DNA from: an uncultured bacterium
GTDB lineage: Bacteria; Desulfobacterota; GWC2-55-46
Assembly (NCBI GenBank): GCA_905339405.1
Contig: CAJPGC010000013.1
Location: 1-55,472 of the forward strand
Reading direction: 5' to 3'
DNA: 55,472 bases
Of this stretch, positions 17,345-26,250 are shown piece by piece. Numbering within the stretch: the first letter of the stretch is position 1; every line of letters starts with the position of its first letter. The notes beneath the pieces are model-generated. The model worked only from the letters and a program-made list of their open reading frames with translations, made no database searches and had not been told where the DNA came from. The position numbers and the translations under genes were made by a program.

Positions 17345-17378
17345 GAGAGGCCGCTTTTAAGCGGCCTCTCGTTTTTTT
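17345..17378 (+). terminator. Intrinsic terminator after the HAD hydrolase
   Basis: GAGAGGCCGC and GCGGCCTCTC pair around a TTTTAA loop and are followed by a run of seven T. Confidence 0.9.
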
Positions 17379-17400
17379 GTCCTGAACCAGCGAGGCGACA

Positions 17401-18435
17401 ATGCTCTCACGGCGGACCCTTTTCCAGACGATAGCCGCTTCGATGGTATTCCTTTCCCTTTCGGAGGGGCAGGCCTTCTCCCAGTTCCTTTTCCGCCCGA
17501 AGGAAAAACGCAAGCCCAGATACCGCGAAAACCTGTTCATTGAAAACGGCAAGTCCCTTGTCGCCGTATCTTCCGGCAAGGACGCGGAAGAGATGGTCGA
17601 GCGGGCCGTCTCCCTCATAGGCGGCTTCGAGAAGCTCGCCCTGTCAGGCAAGACTGTCCTTGTGAAGCCCAACGTCGTATCAGGCGAGAGGAACCCCGCC
17701 ACGACGAACCCCGAAGTCCTGTCCGCCGTCGTGAAGCTCCTTTATAAGAACGGCGCGAAAAAGGTCTATGCCGGGGACATGTCGGCCCTCCGGACGGTTT
17801 CGACGAGGCGCAACATGTCGAGGAACGGCATACTGAAGGCGGCCGAGGCAGCCGGAGCCGAGGTCATAATCTTCGAGGACTTCGAGTGGTACGCCGTCCC
17901 ACTTTCAGGGACGGAGCACATTAAAGAGGCATACGTCACGGAATGGATATTCAGGCCGGACGTCATCGTGAACCTGCCGGTCGTAAAGACGCACAGGTCG
18001 GCGAGCTACTCCATAACCTTGAAGAACTTCATCGGATGCACGCACCTGCGCCAGAGGCCGTACCTCGTAAACCCCTCGGCGTGGGAAGAGCTCGTCGCGG
18101 AGTTCAACACCGCGTACACGCCTGAGCTCAATATAGTCGACGCGACTACCTCGATGATAGCAGGCGGCCCGTGGGAGGGCACGCCGGGTGTCACGAACAT
18201 GATAATAGCCAGCGGCGACAGGGTCGCAGCCGATGCAATAGGACTCGGGCTCATAAAGACTTTCGGCAAGTGGGAGCCAGTCGTGTCGAAAGACGTCTGG
18301 GAGCAGACACAGCTGAAGACGGCCCTTTCGCTGGGCATCGGGAAACCGAAAAAAGAGATAACGTTCTTGAAAGGCGAGGGGGACGAGGCTTTCGATTCGC
18401 TCGTTGATAAGATAAGAGAGCACACGGGCCTTTGA
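17401..18435 (+). CDS. Exported DUF362 domain protein
   Basis: The 344-residue protein begins with a possible twin-arginine signal (SRRTLF followed by a hydrophobic stretch and QAFS), so export by Tat is plausible. The rest is one DUF362 domain with KTVLVKPNVVSG, NLPVVKTH, ITLKNFIG and ATTSMIAGGP. No CxxC-rich ferredoxin part is present, unlike some family members. The function of DUF362 is not established; some members are linked to iron-sulfur proteins. It lies 63 bases before a cytochrome peroxidase on the same strand. Confidence 0.75.
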   Translation: MLSRRTLFQTIAASMVFLSLSEGQAFSQFLFRPKEKRKPRYRENLFIENGKSLVAVSSGKDAEEMVERAVSLIGGFEKLALSGKTVLVKPNVVSGERNPATTNPEVLSAVVKLLYKNGAKKVYAGDMSALRTVSTRRNMSRNGILKAAEAAGAEVIIFEDFEWYAVPLSGTEHIKEAYVTEWIFRPDVIVNLPVVKTHRSASYSITLKNFIGCTHLRQRPYLVNPSAWEELVAEFNTAYTPELNIVDATTSMIAGGPWEGTPGVTNMIIASGDRVAADAIGLGLIKTFGKWEPVVSKDVWEQTQLKTALSLGIGKPKKEITFLKGEGDEAFDSLVDKIREHTGL

Positions 18436-18498
18436 GGCCTCTTTGATACAGTTGCCGCTTCCGGTATGTTTACAGAAAAATCATTGGAGGATATTGCG

Positions 18499-19443
18499 AT
18501 GAAGAGAACGCTTCTGGCGGTCATGCTCGCGACGGCTTTTTTTGCTGTACCGGCCCTTGCCAACGAGCCGCTTCCGGCAGTGCCGCCCATTCCGGCGGAC
18601 AACTCGATGAGCTTTAAAAAAGTGGAGCTCGGGAAGATGCTTTTTTTCGACCCACGCATTTCCTCGAGCGGGGTCGTGAGCTGCGCTACCTGCCATAACC
18701 CGTCCTTTGCCTTCACCGACAGGGTGCCGCGCGCTCTCGGCCACAACCACCAGGTCGGCCCGCGCAACACGCCGACCGTCCTGAACGCGGCCTTCCTGAC
18801 TTCACAGTTCTGGGACGGCAGGGCCGCTACCCTCGAGGAGCAGGCCCTCGGGCCCATACAGGCGAGCCTGGAGATGAACGAGAGCCTTGAGATAGTGGAG
18901 GCGAGGCTCAGCGCCATTCCCGAGTACAGGAAGATGTTCATCGAGGTCTTCGGCGGGAAAGAGGCCGTAAGCTCCAAGAATATCGCGAAGGCGATGGCGG
19001 CGTTTGAAAGGACTCTTGTGACTCCCAACTCGCCGTTCGACAGGTACCTGATGGGCGACAAGGACGCGATAAGCGCGGACGCCAAAAAAGGTTGGGAGCT
19101 CTTCCAGAAAAAAGGCTGCAACTCATGCCACAGCGGCCCCAACTTCACGGACGGCAACTTCTACAGGATAATTGTGCCTGGCTCGACAGACCTCGGCAGG
19201 TTCGAGGTGACGAAAAAAGAGGAGGACAAGTACAGGTTCCGGGTGCAGACGCTCCGGAATGTGGCGCTCACCTATCCGTACTTCAACAACGGCTCGGTTG
19301 CGAAGCTCACCGACGCCGTAAAGATAATGAGCAAGGAGATGCTGAGGAGCGAGTCGGGAGACGAGGAAGCGGCCCTCATAGTGGAATTCCTCAATACGCT
19401 TACGGGGACGATGCCCAAGTTCGACTATCCGATGCTGCCCTGA
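18499..19443 (+). CDS. Periplasmic di-haem cytochrome c peroxidase
   Basis: This 314-residue enzyme reduces hydrogen peroxide in the periplasm with electrons from small cytochromes. The signal peptide covers about residues 1-21. The haem sites are CATCH (62-66) and CNSCH (207-211). M277 fits the position of the axial Met of the electron-transfer haem. The motif that is usually PYFHDG reads PYFNNG (N263, N264), so a conserved His beside the haem is missing. ATG 18499 follows TTGGAGG; an earlier in-frame start at 18466 would break the signal peptide. A MauG-like role is possible but less likely given the motifs. Confidence 0.87.
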   Translation: MKRTLLAVMLATAFFAVPALANEPLPAVPPIPADNSMSFKKVELGKMLFFDPRISSSGVVSCATCHNPSFAFTDRVPRALGHNHQVGPRNTPTVLNAAFLTSQFWDGRAATLEEQALGPIQASLEMNESLEIVEARLSAIPEYRKMFIEVFGGKEAVSSKNIAKAMAAFERTLVTPNSPFDRYLMGDKDAISADAKKGWELFQKKGCNSCHSGPNFTDGNFYRIIVPGSTDLGRFEVTKKEEDKYRFRVQTLRNVALTYPYFNNGSVAKLTDAVKIMSKEMLRSESGDEEAALIVEFLNTLTGTMPKFDYPMLP

Positions 19444-19450
19444 AAACTAT

Positions 19451-19480
19451 GGGGGAAACTTCCCATGGAAAGTTTCCCCC
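19451..19480. terminator. Stem-loop between convergent genes
   Basis: GGGGGAAACT and AGTTTCCCCC form a 10-bp stem with a 10-base loop. There is no T-run on either side, so termination efficiency is uncertain, but its position between the convergent peroxidase and aconitase stops suits a bidirectional terminator. Confidence 0.55.
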
Positions 19481-19485
19481 GGGCA

Positions 19486-21423
19486 TCAACGCCCCCTGTT
19501 CTTCTTTATGTAGTTCAAGAGGCCGCCTTCGAGTATATACGACCTCTCCCGTTTGCTTAAGCTAAGAGTGAACCTCACTGCCCGCTCCTTCCCTTTTATG
19601 AGCGCGCCTATCTCGTCCGAGGAAGCGACGGCCTCGCGGAGGCCCCTGAACCAGAGCGTGCCGCCCTGCTCGATGGTCTTGTAATCGGACGGGTCAACGA
19701 AGACCAGCGGCAGTATGCCGAAGTTCACGAGGTTCGCCCTGTGTATGCGGGCGAAGCTCTTGGCTATCTTCACCCTTATGCCGAGATACCTTGGGGCTAT
19801 GGCGGCGTGCTCGCGCGAGGAGCCCTGTCCGTAGTTCTCTCCCGCCGCGATTATCCCGCCCCCGGCCTCCTTGCACCTCTGAAAAAAACTCCGGTCGAGC
19901 CGCTCGAAGGCGAACTCGCTTATCTTCGGTATGTTCGACCTGAACGGCAGCACCCTGTTGCCTGCAGGGAGTATCTCGTCGGTGGAGACGTTGTCGCCGA
20001 GCTTCAGGAGCACCTTGCCTTCGTATTCTGAGGGTAGCGCGTCGAAGTCCGGGAAGGGCGCGATGTTCGGCCCGCGCACCACTTCGACCCTGGCCCGCTC
20101 CTCATGCGGGAGAGGCTTTATTATTATCGAGTCGTTGTACTCGTATTTTTTCGGCTCGGTTATCCTCGGGAACGGCCCGAGCTTCCTCGGGTCTGTTATC
20201 TGCCCGTAAAGGGCCGCTGCGACCGCTGTCTCAGGGCTGGAGAGATATACGTAATCGTCTTCGGTCCCGCTCCTGCCCTTGAAGTTCCGGGGGAAGGTCC
20301 TTACCGAGGCTGCCTTTGTCGCAGGGGCCTGCCCCATGCCTATGCAGCCGAGACAGCCTGACTGATGTACTCTCGCACCCGAGTGGTTCAGGATGGCGGT
20401 CCCTCCGGCGCGCTCGATGTTCTCGAGCACGGCCCTGCTGCCGGGGTTTATCTCCAGGCTTACGCCGGGGTAGGCCGTACGGCCGCGTAGCGTCTTGCAC
20501 ACCACCATTAGGTCGCGGAACGAGAAGTTCACCGAAGAGCCGACGATGACCTGCGCGACCGGCGTGCCTTCGACCTCGCTTACCCTCTTGACGTTGTCCG
20601 GCGAGCTGGGACAGGCTATGAGCGGGACGAGCGCCGAGAGGTCTATTTCGTCCTCTTCGTCGTATACGGCGTTTGGGTCGGCCTCAAGAGGGGCCCAGTT
20701 TTTCACACGTCCCTGACGCTCGAGGAAATCCCTCGTCATCTCGTCAGAGGGGAAGACTGTGGCCGTGGCCCCGAGCTCCGCTCCCATGTTCGCGATGGTG
20801 GCCCTGTCAGTTGCGGTAAGGGTCTTTACCCCAGGCCCCCAGTATTCGATTATCCTGCCGACCCCGCCTTTTACAGTGTGGCGGCGGAGCATCTCGAGGA
20901 TGACGTCCTTTGCCGAAACCCAGGGCTTGAGCTTTTTAGTGAGCTTCACGCCCATGACCTTGGGGACTTTGAGGAAAAAGGGCTCTCCGGCCATCGCGAG
21001 CGCCACGTCGAGCCCGCCAGTGCCGATGGCGAGCATGCCGAGTGCGCCTGCCGTGCAAGTGTGCGAGTCAGCGCCGAGGAGCGTTTTTCCGGGCGCGCCG
21101 AACCTTTCCATGTGCACAGGGTGGGAGACCCCGTTCCCGGGTGGAGAGTAGTAGACCCCGAACCTCATCGCCGCCGTCATGAGGAACCTGTGGTCGTCGG
21201 CGTTCCTGTAGTCGGTCTGGAGGATGTTGTGGTCGACGTAGCTCGCCGAGAGCTCTGTTTTGACGGAGTCGAGGCCGAGGGACTCGAACTCAAGGAAGAC
21301 CAGCGTGCCGGTGGCGTCCTGGGTGAGCGTATGGTCTATCTTGATCGCCACCTCGGAGCCCGGCTCCCAGCTGCCGGAGACGATGTGGGCCTCGATTATT
21401 TTTCTCGCAAGGTTTTTGTTCAT
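19486..21423 (-). CDS. Aconitate hydratase
   Basis: This 645-residue enzyme interconverts citrate and isocitrate in the TCA cycle. It is the short aconitase form common in deltaproteobacteria and thermophiles, between IPM isomerase and long AcnA in size. The [4Fe-4S] ligands are in DSHTCTAGALG (first Cys) and GCLGCIGMG (second pair). The C-terminal swivel domain shows DEILPAG, GENYGQGSSREHAA and SFARIHRANLVNFG. ATG 21423 is preferred over a GTG two codons upstream. It faces the peroxidase gene. Confidence 0.93.
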   Translation of the reverse strand: MNKNLARKIIEAHIVSGSWEPGSEVAIKIDHTLTQDATGTLVFLEFESLGLDSVKTELSASYVDHNILQTDYRNADDHRFLMTAAMRFGVYYSPPGNGVSHPVHMERFGAPGKTLLGADSHTCTAGALGMLAIGTGGLDVALAMAGEPFFLKVPKVMGVKLTKKLKPWVSAKDVILEMLRRHTVKGGVGRIIEYWGPGVKTLTATDRATIANMGAELGATATVFPSDEMTRDFLERQGRVKNWAPLEADPNAVYDEEDEIDLSALVPLIACPSSPDNVKRVSEVEGTPVAQVIVGSSVNFSFRDLMVVCKTLRGRTAYPGVSLEINPGSRAVLENIERAGGTAILNHSGARVHQSGCLGCIGMGQAPATKAASVRTFPRNFKGRSGTEDDYVYLSSPETAVAAALYGQITDPRKLGPFPRITEPKKYEYNDSIIIKPLPHEERARVEVVRGPNIAPFPDFDALPSEYEGKVLLKLGDNVSTDEILPAGNRVLPFRSNIPKISEFAFERLDRSFFQRCKEAGGGIIAAGENYGQGSSREHAAIAPRYLGIRVKIAKSFARIHRANLVNFGILPLVFVDPSDYKTIEQGGTLWFRGLREAVASSDEIGALIKGKERAVRFTLSLSKRERSYILEGGLLNYIKKNRGR

Positions 21424-21520
21424 CCGCACCCGCCAGGAATTTTGAAAGTCCGGTCTGTAAATCCATTGAATTTACAAAGAGGCGCTCATAGATGCGCGCC
21501 CCCTTGTTTTCAGCGTTTTC

Positions 21521-23923
21521 TCATTTTATCGCTATTTCGTAATTCGCGCCTTCCCATCCGCCCTTCTCCGGGTAGTGGAACGTGAAAGTAAGGGTAGAGC
21601 CGGGGGCGAACGCGCCGGGGGCGAAGTCCAGGTGCCAGATGCCGAGGCCCGTGCCGCTCATCACCTCTTCTGAGCGGGAAGACCAGTTGTCGGCGGTCCA
21701 CAGGAGGTTTGCGGGCTCGAAGCAGATTATCCGGACCGTCTCCGTCGAGAGGGCAGACGTGATTATCTTGTTCTTCTTCCACGCCGTCATGCTGACTTTC
21801 GTGAGCTTGTCCACGTAGCGGGCCTTGACCTCGTCGACAAGGTCGCAGCCCCACGCGCCTTTTATAGTGCGAAGGGCCTTTATGTACTCGGCGTGGGCCC
21901 ACACGAGCGGCGTGGCAGAGCCGGTCCCTTTACCCTTTCCAAGCCTCCTGCCGGGTATGTCGTCAGCGTCCCAGACCTGCTCCGGGAACATGAAACCTTC
22001 GTTGGTGAACGACTCGAGTGAATCCAGGTACTCCTCCGGCGAGACTTCGGCCATTGCCTCGTAGATGGCCCTTTCACCCGTGAGAAGCGGCCAGGGCCTC
22101 CCGACGCCCGAGCCGTCGAAGGGCGAGCCGTCTTCCTTCTCGCCGTACCCGTCGAAGTTGTACCTGTAGAAAGCGACCCTGTTGTGGTGCTCGAACCTCA
22201 AAAGCTTGTCTACGGATTTGATCGAGTCCAGTATCCTGGGGTCCCTCGGGCCCCGGACGCCGTACCTTACGAGGTCTAGGAAGCCCGCGTCTATGACAGC
22301 GCCCTGGTGATGGGGCTTGTCAACGGGCCTGTTCCTGTTGAATACGACCGCATGGCAGACCTGGTCTTCCGGGCCCAATGTCTCGGGCATCTCTCCTACT
22401 ATCTGCATGTAATGGCCGGGCGAGCCTTCGCCCAGGCAGTCGCACTCCCTGTAAGCCCAGTCCTCAAGCCTGGTCTGCCAGTAGTCGGCAGTTGAAAAGA
22501 GGAATTCGGACTCTTTCGTCTCTCCCATCTGTTTTGCCCAGTGGGCTGCGCATACGAGCGCCGTTATCTCAGAGGCCAGCGTAGCGGGGGAGAGCCCGGA
22601 GCGCTCTTCCCACCTCTCCTGGACCGTAACCGGGCCGTTCGTGGCTATGTACTGCGCCGCCCTTTTCGCCATCGGGTAGAAGCCGTCCCTTGTCATGCCC
22701 ATCCCCCGGAGCCTCCAGGCGAGTATCACCGGGAGGGCGACCTCGTCGAGCTGCACGGAGGGCCAGTGGAGCTGACCGTTGACATACATGTTCTGGGGCC
22801 AGCTTCCCGAGTCCATCTGGGTAGACTCCAGGTACTGGAGAATCGACAGGGCCGTCGCGCCGTCTCCCATAGCCATGAAGGCGAAAGCGGTCTTGCACAG
22901 GTCCCTTGGCCATACGAGGTGGTAGCCTTCGGCCTGGCCGTCGCCTTTCGCGTCTCCCCAGGGTATTGAAAGGGAGGCTATCACCGCGCCGGGATAGGTC
23001 TTGTCCTCGTGGGTCTTCAGCACCATCGCGCTCGTGTAAAACCTCCTGCCGCCGTCGGGCGAGAGCCTGCCGAGGTTGTCGAGGCTGTTTATGTACCTCC
23101 TCCAGGCGCGTATGTACTCCCTCTCTATTGAGTGGTATTCGCGCGCGAGGCTCTTTTCAGCCTCGAGTACCGCCTCGAGCTCGTCCTTTCCAAAGCCCAG
23201 TACGAGAGTGAACTCGTCCCTGGCCGCCAGCTCGCCCATGAGGGCTATGTTGCCGTCTTCCGCCCGCTCGAAGGCCCAGTCCATCCTGAGGTCGTCGTGG
23301 AGGTCCTGCCAGCCGTCGGATGCGCCCGAGAAACCGGCCGAGATTTTTGTGAAAGGGTTGTCGGAGGCAAGCGCGGCTGCTATGTCCTCCCTCCATGCTA
23401 TGAGGTAGCTCCTCTTGTCGTAGGCGGCCGCCCTGCCGGAGTTCCCGTATCCCCTGTTCTTTATGTGGGGTGCCAAAAGCGCGTAGAGGCGGAAATCAGA
23501 AGGGACGCCGTGCAGGGCCTTGAAGCCGCAGTTTATGACGAGCGTATTCGCCTGCGGGTCCGTTATTATCCTTTTAGTGATGCTGTAGAGGCCTGATTTG
23601 GCGGTCTGCGTTATGAGGTAGGCCGGGGCCTTCTCGTGGATGTATTCGAAGGAGGTGACTTCGGTATTTACGCCTTCCTCGTCGAAGAAGGTCTTGCCGT
23701 CCGTTATGAGGAACTTAAGGTCCCTCGTGTTGGCCGTCCCGGTGTTGGGGTAGTAGACTTCGGTTATGACCCCGTTTTCTATGGTGAACCACACCTTCGA
23801 TAGCGCGCTCAGGGCCGTGCCGACGCCGTGCTTGGAGGCCCTCGTCCAGCGGGGCTCCAATCCAGGCTTTCCGAACGCCTCAACGGACGGAAACTGAAAC
23901 TCGGGCTTGTACGCTACGCTCAT
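21521..23923 (-). CDS. Glycoside hydrolase family 15 glucoamylase-like enzyme
   Basis: This 800-residue enzyme releases glucose from starch- or glycogen-type alpha-glucans. An N-terminal beta-sandwich domain (about 1-260) precedes an (alpha/alpha)6 barrel (about 280-690). The catalytic acid lies in RWEERSGLSP and the base in MFPEQVWDADD; YHLVWPRDL is also typical. An extra C-terminal beta domain (about 690-800) ends the chain. No signal peptide is seen, so it is probably intracellular and acts on glycogen. ATG 23923 follows GGGAGG; a longer in-frame reading to 23980 has no such site. TreZ and a debranching enzyme at 40-44 kb may act in the same polymer metabolism. Confidence 0.9.
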   Translation of the reverse strand: MSVAYKPEFQFPSVEAFGKPGLEPRWTRASKHGVGTALSALSKVWFTIENGVITEVYYPNTGTANTRDLKFLITDGKTFFDEEGVNTEVTSFEYIHEKAPAYLITQTAKSGLYSITKRIITDPQANTLVINCGFKALHGVPSDFRLYALLAPHIKNRGYGNSGRAAAYDKRSYLIAWREDIAAALASDNPFTKISAGFSGASDGWQDLHDDLRMDWAFERAEDGNIALMGELAARDEFTLVLGFGKDELEAVLEAEKSLAREYHSIEREYIRAWRRYINSLDNLGRLSPDGGRRFYTSAMVLKTHEDKTYPGAVIASLSIPWGDAKGDGQAEGYHLVWPRDLCKTAFAFMAMGDGATALSILQYLESTQMDSGSWPQNMYVNGQLHWPSVQLDEVALPVILAWRLRGMGMTRDGFYPMAKRAAQYIATNGPVTVQERWEERSGLSPATLASEITALVCAAHWAKQMGETKESEFLFSTADYWQTRLEDWAYRECDCLGEGSPGHYMQIVGEMPETLGPEDQVCHAVVFNRNRPVDKPHHQGAVIDAGFLDLVRYGVRGPRDPRILDSIKSVDKLLRFEHHNRVAFYRYNFDGYGEKEDGSPFDGSGVGRPWPLLTGERAIYEAMAEVSPEEYLDSLESFTNEGFMFPEQVWDADDIPGRRLGKGKGTGSATPLVWAHAEYIKALRTIKGAWGCDLVDEVKARYVDKLTKVSMTAWKKNKIITSALSTETVRIICFEPANLLWTADNWSSRSEEVMSGTGLGIWHLDFAPGAFAPGSTLTFTFHYPEKGGWEGANYEIAIK

Positions 23924-24086
23924 GGCACCCTCCCTCTTTTTAATGCCTGCTCGGGGCCGACCCTTGAGGGACGGGACCATCGCGTCTGTCTCGGGGCCTT
24001 TCGGGACGGTCGTTCACATAATCCGAGTAAAGCACCGTTCCATTCAAAGTCAAGGCGCGCCCGCCGCCCTCTAGCGCCTTACCTCC

Positions 24087-24115
24087 CTGACAATCCAGCG
24101 CTTTTAGGATATAAT
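24087..24115 (+). promoter_or_regulatory. Sigma-70-type promoter of the bacterioferritin operon
   Basis: CTGACA (24087-24092) and TATAAT (24110-24115) are separated by exactly 17 bases. Transcription would start near 24122, leaving a leader of about 115 bases before the ATG at 24238. Confidence 0.75.
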
Positions 24116-24147
24116 AATCCGGTGCGCCATGAGGCCATTTGATATTG

Positions 24148-24196
24148 AAAAGGCGGCCCGGAGCGGGTTAAAATCTCTCAAACCTTCCGCCGCCTT
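24148..24196 (+). terminator. Terminator-like hairpin in the bacterioferritin leader
   Basis: Within the leader, AAGGCGGC and GCCGCCTT enclose about 32 bases and are followed by several T. The hairpin lies downstream of the promoter and upstream of the ribosome binding site, the arrangement of an attenuator. No competing hairpin was identified, so regulation is only suggested. Confidence 0.45.
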
Positions 24197-24237
24197 TTTG
24201 AGTTCGTGTCGAAAAACTAACCATGCGGAGGTGGAGA

Positions 24238-24681
24238 ATGGGTGCCAAGCTGAGCGAGGACGCGAGAAAGAAGATAATAGAGGCATTGAACGAGGACAGG
24301 GTCGCAGAGCTTACCGCGATTATCCAGTACATGGGCCATCATTATGAGGGAGAGGGCCTCGAGAGCCCGCCCATCCTGGAGCTTTTCAAGAGCACTGCCA
24401 TGGACGAGATGAGGCACGCCGAATCCCTCGCTGAAAGGATAGTCTACCTGGGAGGAGTCCCGGTGTACAAGCCCTCTGGCGTCAGCCGGGGCGGGGAGCT
24501 CCGCGAGATGATATCCCAGGACCTCGGCCTGGAGAACGGCGCCATAGAAAGATACAGGAAGCACATAAAGCTCTGCGACGAACTCGGGGATTCCACCACA
24601 AGGCTTCTCCTCGAGCAGATACTGATGCAGGAAGAAGGCCATGCCGACGCTTTTGAGACCGCGCTCGGCAGGGGAAAATAA
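24238..24681 (+). CDS. Bacterioferritin-like iron-storage protein
   Basis: This 147-residue four-helix-bundle protein matches bacterioferritin. Ferroxidase ligands line up as E24, E57, H60, E104, E132 and H135, and M58 sits where bacterioferritin carries the Met that binds inter-subunit haem (DEMRH). It would oxidise and store iron in the cytoplasm. ATG 24238 follows CGGAGGTGGAGA. The next gene, 11 bases after the stop, encodes a rubredoxin-like protein, an arrangement known from Desulfovibrio where rubredoxin is a proposed electron partner of bacterioferritin. A near-consensus promoter precedes it. Confidence 0.85.
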   Translation: MGAKLSEDARKKIIEALNEDRVAELTAIIQYMGHHYEGEGLESPPILELFKSTAMDEMRHAESLAERIVYLGGVPVYKPSGVSRGGELREMISQDLGLENGAIERYRKHIKLCDELGDSTTRLLLEQILMQEEGHADAFETALGRGK

Positions 24682-24692
24682 AAAAGGGGTAC

Positions 24693-24821
24693 ATGAGAAT
24701 GGCAAAGAGATGGAAATGCGTTGAATGCGGCTACGTACACGAGGGCGACCACCCGCCGGATGCCTGCCCGGTCTGCTACGCGCCGAGCGACGCGTTCGTA
24801 GAGGTCGTTGTAAATGCCTGA
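24693..24821 (+). CDS. Rubredoxin-like small iron protein
   Basis: This 42-residue protein has a single-iron Cys4 site: C9 and C12 in CVECGY, and C25 and C28 in CPVCYAPSD. It resembles the C-terminal rubredoxin-like domain of rubrerythrins but stands as its own gene. The ATG at 24693 is 8 to 9 bases after AAAAAGGGG; ATG 24699 is an alternative. It follows bacterioferritin and its last eight bases overlap the next gene, so the three are co-transcribed. Its expected role is electron transfer to bacterioferritin or to a peroxidase. Confidence 0.85.
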   Translation: MRMAKRWKCVECGYVHEGDHPPDACPVCYAPSDAFVEVVVNA

Positions 24822-25980
24822 TGGACAACAAGCGGAAAGCCGCGCCGGGCAGCGGCGCGGCCCCGTCGCTGAAGAGCTCGCCCGCCGCATAGCCGTTGGC
24901 GGGCCTATTCCTTTCACTGAATTCATGGAGGCCGCCCTGTACGCAGAAGAGGGCGGCTATTACACTTCCGGAAGGCAGACCTGGGGGCCCGAGGGCGACT
25001 ACATAACCAGCGTCGACGTGAGCCCTGTTTTCGCGAGGACGCTGGCAAGGCAGGTAACGGAGTGCTGGGAGCTTCTCGGCTCTCCGGCCTCCTTCGAACT
25101 CGTGGAGGCCGGGGCCGGAAGAGGGTGGCTTTCAATGGGCATGCTCGAGTACTTCAAGAGCTCTTGCCCGGCCCTGTACGAAGCCCTGACGGTCAAGCTC
25201 GTCGAAGTCGGGTGGCCGCCGCCGGGGCGCTCCCATGAGAAGGTCTCCTGGCACAGGAGCCTCGATGAGCTCAAACCTGCTGACGCGGCCTTCATAGTAA
25301 CCAACGAGCTAATAGACAGTTTCGCCGTGCATAGGGTAAGGTACTCGGGAGGCGAACTCAGGGAGCTTTACGTCGGCTTTGACGGGGAGTCCTTTTTCGA
25401 AACGGAGGGGCAATTGTCGGATGCTGCCCTGGCAAGGTACTTTGAGAGGGCTGGCGTTGTCCCGTTCGAGGGCATGACTACCGAGGTGAACCTCGAGGCC
25501 GGAAGGTGGATGAAGAAGGCATCGGCCCTTTTTTCACGGGGCTTCGCCGTGACCATAGACTACGGCTCCGCCGCCCGCGAGCTCTACTCCCCAGAAAGGA
25601 GGGGGAGCCTTCATTGCCACTTCCGCCACACATTGAACGACAACCCCTTCGCCAACATCGGAGAGCAGGACATAACCACCCACGTCGATTTCACCACGCT
25701 CGGCCTCGACTCGATGGCTTGCGGGCTTTCGGTCACGGGCTTCACCACGCAGAAGAACTTCCTCCTCGGCCTCGGCATACTCGAAGAGCTCAAGACGCCC
25801 GCCTCGCTCGGCGTCGAGGGCATTGAAGAGGTCAACCATAACCGTGCCATCGGCGCTCTTATAGCCCCGGGCGGTATGGGAGACACCTTCAAGGTGCTGG
25901 TCTGCCACAAGGGGATCGAGGGGCCCAGGCTCAAGGGTTTCTCCTTCAAGGACATGACCAGGAGCCTTTGCCTGTCCTGA
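24814..25980 (+). CDS. MidA/NDUFAF7-type SAM-dependent methyltransferase
   Basis: This 388-residue protein belongs to the DUF185/MidA family of class I methyltransferases, whose mitochondrial member NDUFAF7 methylates an arginine of complex I. Recognisable parts are the N-terminal GGYYTSGRQTWGPEGDYITS, the SAM loop FELVEAGAGRGWLSM, the NELIDSFAVHRV motif and TIDYGS. The bacterial substrate is unknown. The first eight bases overlap the rubredoxin-like gene, so translation is probably coupled. Confidence 0.85.
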   Translation: MPDGQQAESRAGQRRGPVAEELARRIAVGGPIPFTEFMEAALYAEEGGYYTSGRQTWGPEGDYITSVDVSPVFARTLARQVTECWELLGSPASFELVEAGAGRGWLSMGMLEYFKSSCPALYEALTVKLVEVGWPPPGRSHEKVSWHRSLDELKPADAAFIVTNELIDSFAVHRVRYSGGELRELYVGFDGESFFETEGQLSDAALARYFERAGVVPFEGMTTEVNLEAGRWMKKASALFSRGFAVTIDYGSAARELYSPERRGSLHCHFRHTLNDNPFANIGEQDITTHVDFTTLGLDSMACGLSVTGFTTQKNFLLGLGILEELKTPASLGVEGIEEVNHNRAIGALIAPGGMGDTFKVLVCHKGIEGPRLKGFSFKDMTRSLCLS

Positions 25981-26060
25981 GCCGGAGTCATGTTGTAATA
26001 ATCATTGCGATATGTTAATTATAAAATATAAGCGAAAAATCCGTTTGGAGGGGGATTCAA

Positions 26061-26219
26061 ATGGCAGGGACCGATAACAAAGACAACAAGGAAAAACAGC
26101 ACGTTTGCTCGATATGCGGCAAGCCTTCCGACCTTACCATCTGCCACGCCTGCGAAGACAGGATAAGGGGAGAAGCGGTCGAGAAGAAGCATGACGCCGA
26201 GAAGGCCGGGAAGAAGTAG
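26061..26219 (+). CDS. Small zinc-ribbon-like protein (52 aa)
   Basis: This 52-residue reading frame has a perfect GGAGGGGG ribosome binding site six bases before its ATG. It contains two Cys pairs, CSICG (C16, C19) and CHAC (C28, C31), spaced as in treble-clef or zinc-ribbon domains, and a Lys/Glu-rich tail. It lies between the methyltransferase and the rubrerythrin-like gene on the same strand. The codon use is like its neighbours. No known family can be named; metal binding is inferred from the Cys pairs. Confidence 0.7.
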   Translation: MAGTDNKDNKEKQHVCSICGKPSDLTICHACEDRIRGEAVEKKHDAEKAGKK

Positions 26220-26250
26220 GTTCCATAAATAAAAAATTCCGGAGGGGAAA

